Assembly: GCA_016712745.1 (NCBI GenBank)
Contig: JADJQN010000001.1
Location: 992,001-1,056,000, forward strand
DNA: 64,000 nt
Direction: 5' to 3'
Source of the DNA: Sandaracinaceae bacterium
GTDB taxonomy: Bacteria > Myxococcota_A > Polyangia > Polyangiales > JADJQN01
Shown here: positions 60,470-64,000 of the stretch, piece after piece
How the letters are laid out: each line of letters starts with the position of its first letter
How positions within the stretch are numbered: position 1 is the stretch's first letter
Program-made: the position numbers and the translations under genes
Notes under the pieces: model-generated
What the model saw: only the letters and a program-made list of their open reading frames with translations
What the model was told of the DNA's origin: nothing
The model's database searches: none

Positions 60470-62470
60470 TCAAACTACGTTGGAATTTTCCCAACGCTTC
60501 TTTTCGTGCTGCAGACGCAAATAAATCCCGATGCCGAAAGGCAGTATCAATAGAAGGAACGCCAGCAGCCACGCGCCTGGTCCGCGCCCGTTCACAACGA
60601 CGCTCAGACTGGCACTCGGTGGAAGCGGCGCGGGCGGCGACGATCCGGCGCCAACGTACGTTTCCCAATCCGTCACGCACCGAATGCTGTAGTGCCCGGA
60701 GTGAACGCGCGAAATGTAATCCGTCGTCGAGCGTTGTCCCTCCGACCAATTCTCGCCGCCGGTGTAGCCGCGGTATTCGCCGGTATCCACGGTAAACTCG
60801 ATCACCTCGCCGTTGTCTTCGTTAATCAAGGCGCAGTCGGCACCGACCCAAACGTTCGTAGACGTCGTTGCCAGCGTGACCTCGATCGTGGTGGGGCCAC
60901 GACGAACGGTGAACGCATCGGTGTAAGTGACCGCACGATTTGGATCGTTCGCAGCTGGACTGTCACCCGGCACGCCGAAGGCAACCCCGCTGCCGTCAAC
61001 GTAGGGCGCTGTCCCCTTCGAGTCGACGTTCAACGCGATATCGCGGAACACCGGCGTGTCAGGGAAGCGCGAGCCGTAAATCACGCTGAGTATGATCATC
61101 ACGACAAGCCCCGCGCCGAAGATCGCTGCCGGGATGCCGAATTTATAGGGATTGGGTGACGCGACGGGGACGCCGTCGCCGTGCAAGTTCACGGAGAACG
61201 CTTTTTCAACTTCGGCCCGCGGCAGGTGCTCGCTGAGCGAGCTGATGATCTCGCTCGGGTTGTACTCGATACTGACGACTCGCGGCGGCGCGATGTAGTC
61301 GCAGGCACGCACTGTCTCGCCGATTTCAACCTTCCAGTAGAACTCACCGACCACCATGTCGACGTAGGCCTGGTTGTCGAAGAAGCGGCGAAAGCGTGTT
61401 CCCTCGTAAACGACGCCATCGCCAAAAGTACCCTGCTGCACATCGGCGTTTTGAATCGTGCGCGTAAGCATGAACGCGCTGTTGTCTTCGACGAGCCAGG
61501 TATAGCCGCCGCCCGACCCGTAGAGCAGGTACTCGCCCCAATCGTAGCGGTCGCCCTCGACGATGGTGTAACGGCGCATGTAGCCGATCACGATATACTC
61601 GGTGCCGCGCAAGGTGCCCTTGCTGCCGAGCGCGATGGCCGGCATCGCGAGGTTGCGCCGATCCAAAATGCCTAGAAGCTCGAGCTTGCCCTGGTTGGTA
61701 TTGAGCGTGGCGCCGCACGAGCCGCAAATCGCACGCTGCGATTCGGACGGCGCGAATAGAGGGATGGGCGCGCCACAATGCGGACACTGCAGTCGCGAAA
61801 CATCGACACGTTGTTCTGGACGCGGCCCGAGCGCCGATGACACCAACTTGACTGCGTCGCCCGGCAGAATGCGCCCGATGTAGAGCGAGGCCGCTTCAAT
61901 GTTGTCGCCGAAATCCGCGGTAGCGAATCCGCCGCCGGGCGCCGATAGATCGAGGTAATGGCTGAGCTCTCCGACAGCGAGTGCGGCGTCGAACTCGCCC
62001 TTTGCGGCAATCAACGTGGATTGTCGCTTTTCGTTGATCATCCACGGACGCGGATCAGAGCCGAGGCGAATCCCGCTCATGCCGACCGCGCTTTGCTCCC
62101 ACGTGTGCAATGTGGTGCCTGTCGGATCAACGCGCGACGTTAGGTACCAATTGCCCTGTGCTCCGGCGAGCCACGCAGTCGTGCCATCGTCGAATGCGAC
62201 AAAGAACTCATCCCACGGTCCCATTCCCCAATCGCGCTGCGACCGGCCAGCGACCGTTGCGCTACGCCCATCGATTGCGATGGAGTCCTTCACTTCGAAC
62301 GGTGAAGCGGTCGGGACCAGGTCGGCCATTTTTCCGGTCGCGCGAAAGCCCTGATCGTTTCGAATAACGACGAAGTGACAGTATTCGCACACCAACGCTG
62401 GCGAGCTCGCGAGACCGAAAGAAATCGGCGCGCTGCAATTCGGACACGGCGCCGAGCGCACCCCCATCAT
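60470..62470 (-). CDS. DUF4178 protein with zinc ribbons and membrane tail
   Basis: A 666-residue protein from ATG 62470. Two zinc-ribbon-like Cys sets are visible: CPNCSAPISFGLASSPALVC with CEYC near the start, and CPHCGAPIPLFAPSES with ICGSCG near 255-280. DUF4178-type segments follow each (TATVAGRSQRDWGMGPWDEF region, VIGYMRRYTIVEGDRYDWGE). A membrane helix lies near 460-480 and another at the end (WLLAFLLLILPFGIGIYL). Function unknown; DUF4178 proteins are tied to polyamine-type gene sets. The start overlaps the speD stop by 4 bp. Confidence 0.8.
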   Translation of the reverse strand: MMGVRSAPCPNCSAPISFGLASSPALVCEYCHFVVIRNDQGFRATGKMADLVPTASPFEVKDSIAIDGRSATVAGRSQRDWGMGPWDEFFVAFDDGTTAWLAGAQGNWYLTSRVDPTGTTLHTWEQSAVGMSGIRLGSDPRPWMINEKRQSTLIAAKGEFDAALAVGELSHYLDLSAPGGGFATADFGDNIEAASLYIGRILPGDAVKLVSSALGPRPEQRVDVSRLQCPHCGAPIPLFAPSESQRAICGSCGATLNTNQGKLELLGILDRRNLAMPAIALGSKGTLRGTEYIVIGYMRRYTIVEGDRYDWGEYLLYGSGGGYTWLVEDNSAFMLTRTIQNADVQQGTFGDGVVYEGTRFRRFFDNQAYVDMVVGEFYWKVEIGETVRACDYIAPPRVVSIEYNPSEIISSLSEHLPRAEVEKAFSVNLHGDGVPVASPNPYKFGIPAAIFGAGLVVMIILSVIYGSRFPDTPVFRDIALNVDSKGTAPYVDGSGVAFGVPGDSPAANDPNRAVTYTDAFTVRRGPTTIEVTLATTSTNVWVGADCALINEDNGEVIEFTVDTGEYRGYTGGENWSEGQRSTTDYISRVHSGHYSIRCVTDWETYVGAGSSPPAPLPPSASLSVVVNGRGPGAWLLAFLLLILPFGIGIYLRLQHEKKRWENSNVV

Positions 62471-62841
62471 TGCGAATGGGCCACAGGGGAAACGACGGGT
62501 GCAATCCCGCGGGCGAGCAAACGCACTTCGCACGACGTTGCCGAGAGCGCCTTGGTCAGAATTGCTTTCGACTTTTCAGGATCGCCACTCCCGCACGTGT
62601 AGAAATCAACCGCCGCATAACCGCGTTCGGGCCACGTGTGAATCGACACGTGCGACTCCTCGAGGAGGAGCACGCCCGTGACGCCTTGCGGTGCGAACGC
62701 ATGCATCATGGCGCCAACGACGGAAGCGCCGGTCGCCAACGCGCATTCCCGAAGCACGGCTTCTAGGCGTACAGCGTCGTTGAGCGCTGCCGCCTGGCAG
62801 CCCCAAAAATCCAAAATCAGGTGACGTCCCCTCGTCTGCAC
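62467..62841 (-). CDS. speD: S-adenosylmethionine decarboxylase proenzyme
   Basis: A 124-residue prokaryotic-type proenzyme. The self-cleavage site LLLEESHVSIHTWPE places the pyruvoyl-forming Ser at 63 with His68 and, further on, Cys83 in DFYTCG, the usual active-site trio. It produces decarboxylated SAM, the aminopropyl donor for spermidine synthase. GTG start with GGGGG 8 nt before. First gene of the minus-strand operon, and the only one whose product directly feeds speE. Confidence 0.93.
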   Translation of the reverse strand: MQTRGRHLILDFWGCQAAALNDAVRLEAVLRECALATGASVVGAMMHAFAPQGVTGVLLLEESHVSIHTWPERGYAAVDFYTCGSGDPEKSKAILTKALSATSCEVRLLARGIAPVVSPVAHSQ

Positions 62842-62959
62842 GCGCTGGCCCCCGAAAACTCGCGCATTGGTATCCTATCAAGCCTCCGTCGTCGAGCGCC
62901 GTCGGGTTGTCCGTCGAGGTAACGTCTTGTAAGGTCCGCGCCTTGAGCCGAGGGGATCC

Positions 62960-64000
62960 ATGCAAAAGATGCTTCGAATCGCGTGTGTGAGTGCGTTGGT
63001 GTTGGCGGGCTGCTCAACGACACCCGAAATGTCGGTTAACGACGCGGGTGTGGACGCATCGTCCATCGACATGGGGCGCGCCGACGGCGGATCGCGCGAT
63101 AGCGGCGCTCCCGACGCCGGGAACGACGCTGGCCCGAGTTGCACAAGCGGTTGCGGCATCGCGCAGGTTGAGGCCGGCTTCTGGCACACCTGCGCACGTC
63201 GCGAGAACGGCCAAGTGCTGTGCTGGGGCAACAACCTCTGGAGTGAGCTCGGCGACAACAGTGGTCGTCACATGACGTGTCCGCCCGTGCATGAAGGAAT
63301 CGTCACCGACTGCAGCGTGAATCCCGTTCAGCCCGTTGGCTTCACCGACGCCACGGACATCGCGGTTCATCGCAGCACCAATAGCTGCGCGCGTCATGCC
63401 GATGGAAGCTGGCAGTGCTGGGGCGTTTCGTTCGTCCCCGCCACCGGCATGCCGACTCAGAACGCTTCCCCGGTCAGCTACCCGAGCCTTTCCGGCGCGG
63501 TGCAAGTCGCCAACACGAGCAGCTTCGCCTGCATGATTGTCGCTAGCGGCGCGGTCGAGTGCGTCGGCTACAACGACGGCGGCGAGCTTGGCGACGGCAC
63601 GAACGTGCAGCGCACCTCGCGTGTTGCCAATGGCGTGACTGGCGCAACGCAACTCGACGTTGGATCGAGCCACGCGTGCGCCCTGCTTAGCGACGGACAC
63701 ATTTCGTGCTGGGGTAGCAACCAATCCGGGCAGCTGGGCGATGGCATAACCCACGGGACATGCGGAGCAGGTGCGCGCCAGTACGACTGTGCGCTTACCC
63801 CCGTGCAAGTCGCGCTAATCGACGACGCGACTCAAGTGGCCACCGGTGCATCCCACACATGCGCACTGCGCGCTGACCACACGGTGTGGTGCTGGGGCGG
63901 CAACTCGTACGGCGCGCTCGGCTCAGGCGAAGAAGCCGATGAGCTTACGCCCGTCCAAGTAGATGCCCTGAGCAACGTGAGCGCGATCGCCGCGGGCGAC
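62960..64000 (+). CDS. RCC1-repeat lipoprotein (C-terminus beyond window)
   Basis: 347 residues from ATG 62960 to the window edge, with no stop. GAGGGG precedes the ATG. The lipobox ends LVLAGC (Cys17), then a D/A/G linker, then RCC1/BLIP-II repeats: AGFWHTCARRENGQVLCWG, NNLWSELGDN, SSHACALLSDGHISCWGSN, QSGQLGDG. These form a seven-bladed propeller in RCC1 proteins; in secreted bacterial relatives they bind protein partners such as beta-lactamases. Transcribed divergently from speD. Confidence 0.85.
   Translation, partial: MQKMLRIACVSALVLAGCSTTPEMSVNDAGVDASSIDMGRADGGSRDSGAPDAGNDAGPSCTSGCGIAQVEAGFWHTCARRENGQVLCWGNNLWSELGDNSGRHMTCPPVHEGIVTDCSVNPVQPVGFTDATDIAVHRSTNSCARHADGSWQCWGVSFVPATGMPTQNASPVSYPSLSGAVQVANTSSFACMIVASGAVECVGYNDGGELGDGTNVQRTSRVANGVTGATQLDVGSSHACALLSDGHISCWGSNQSGQLGDGITHGTCGAGARQYDCALTPVQVALIDDATQVATGASHTCALRADHTVWCWGGNSYGALGSGEEADELTPVQVDALSNVSAIAAGD

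Overview
The window is GC-rich and gene-dense. It looks like a chromosomal segment of a myxobacterium-like member of the Myxococcota, with a Sandaracinus/Polyangia flavour. The main clues are many lipoproteins with a lipobox followed by Asp/Ala/Gly (DAG-type) linkers and Cys-rich modules (EGF, Kazal, RCC1), secreted zincin-like proteins, HEAT and TPR proteins, and a standard bacterial housekeeping set (lepA, miaB, glmM, folP, ftsH, tilS, tamAB). Taxonomy is inferred from protein style only; no rRNA is present.

Region 1-16 kb is accessory: an EGF-repeat lipoprotein (cut by the window edge), an SDR epimerase, small membrane/TPR/HEAT/immunity-like genes, two secreted HExxH proteins, a threonine/serine exporter, a VOC protein, Kazal and Cys-rich lipoproteins, and a Tat-exported D-amino-acid-oxidase-like protein that appears circularly permuted. 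In its middle is a REP-associated tyrosine transposase (RAYT, 5577-6401) bracketed by inverted copies of a 29-bp element. Thirteen copies lie between 5.5 and 24.4 kb and none beyond. They sit in intergenic gaps, often just after stop codons, and pairs form near-perfect 28-29 bp hairpins. This transposase-repeat system is the most striking feature.

Region 15.8-24 kb holds initiator tRNA-fMet (minus strand, strong promoter, terminator), rluB with a long basic tail, two coupled lipoproteins with DxNxDG repeats, a ribbon-helix-helix regulator behind a promoter that contains an inverted repeat, lepA, a frameshifted histidine kinase, and two more lipoproteins. Region 24.4-33 kb has a coupled pair of secreted enzymes (M1-like metallopeptidase and a clan-CD-like protein), the miaB-vanZ-gamma carbonic anhydrase operon, a CoxE-type VWA protein and a PDZ-thioredoxin fusion.

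Region 33-54 kb has a HEAT-repeat protein (frameshifted), a cytochrome b/diheme c fusion with its Rieske partner, tamA-tamB-glmM on plus, and on minus the set tilS, ftsH, folP, cdaA, ybbR (cyclic-di-AMP synthesis and envelope genes). ftsH is split by one base in a G run. Region 54-64 kb has a Cys-rich lipoprotein, a structured intergenic repeat, a Tat pirin, and a minus-strand operon read speD, DUF4178, small membrane protein, DUF350, membrane spermidine synthase-like, FAD oxidoreductase (broken) and membrane protein. It ends with an RCC1-repeat lipoprotein cut by the window edge.

Several genes carry single-base lesions in GC runs (21.3, 33.3, 51.6 and 57.6 kb, possibly 30.7 kb). Raw reads are needed to separate assembly errors from real decay.
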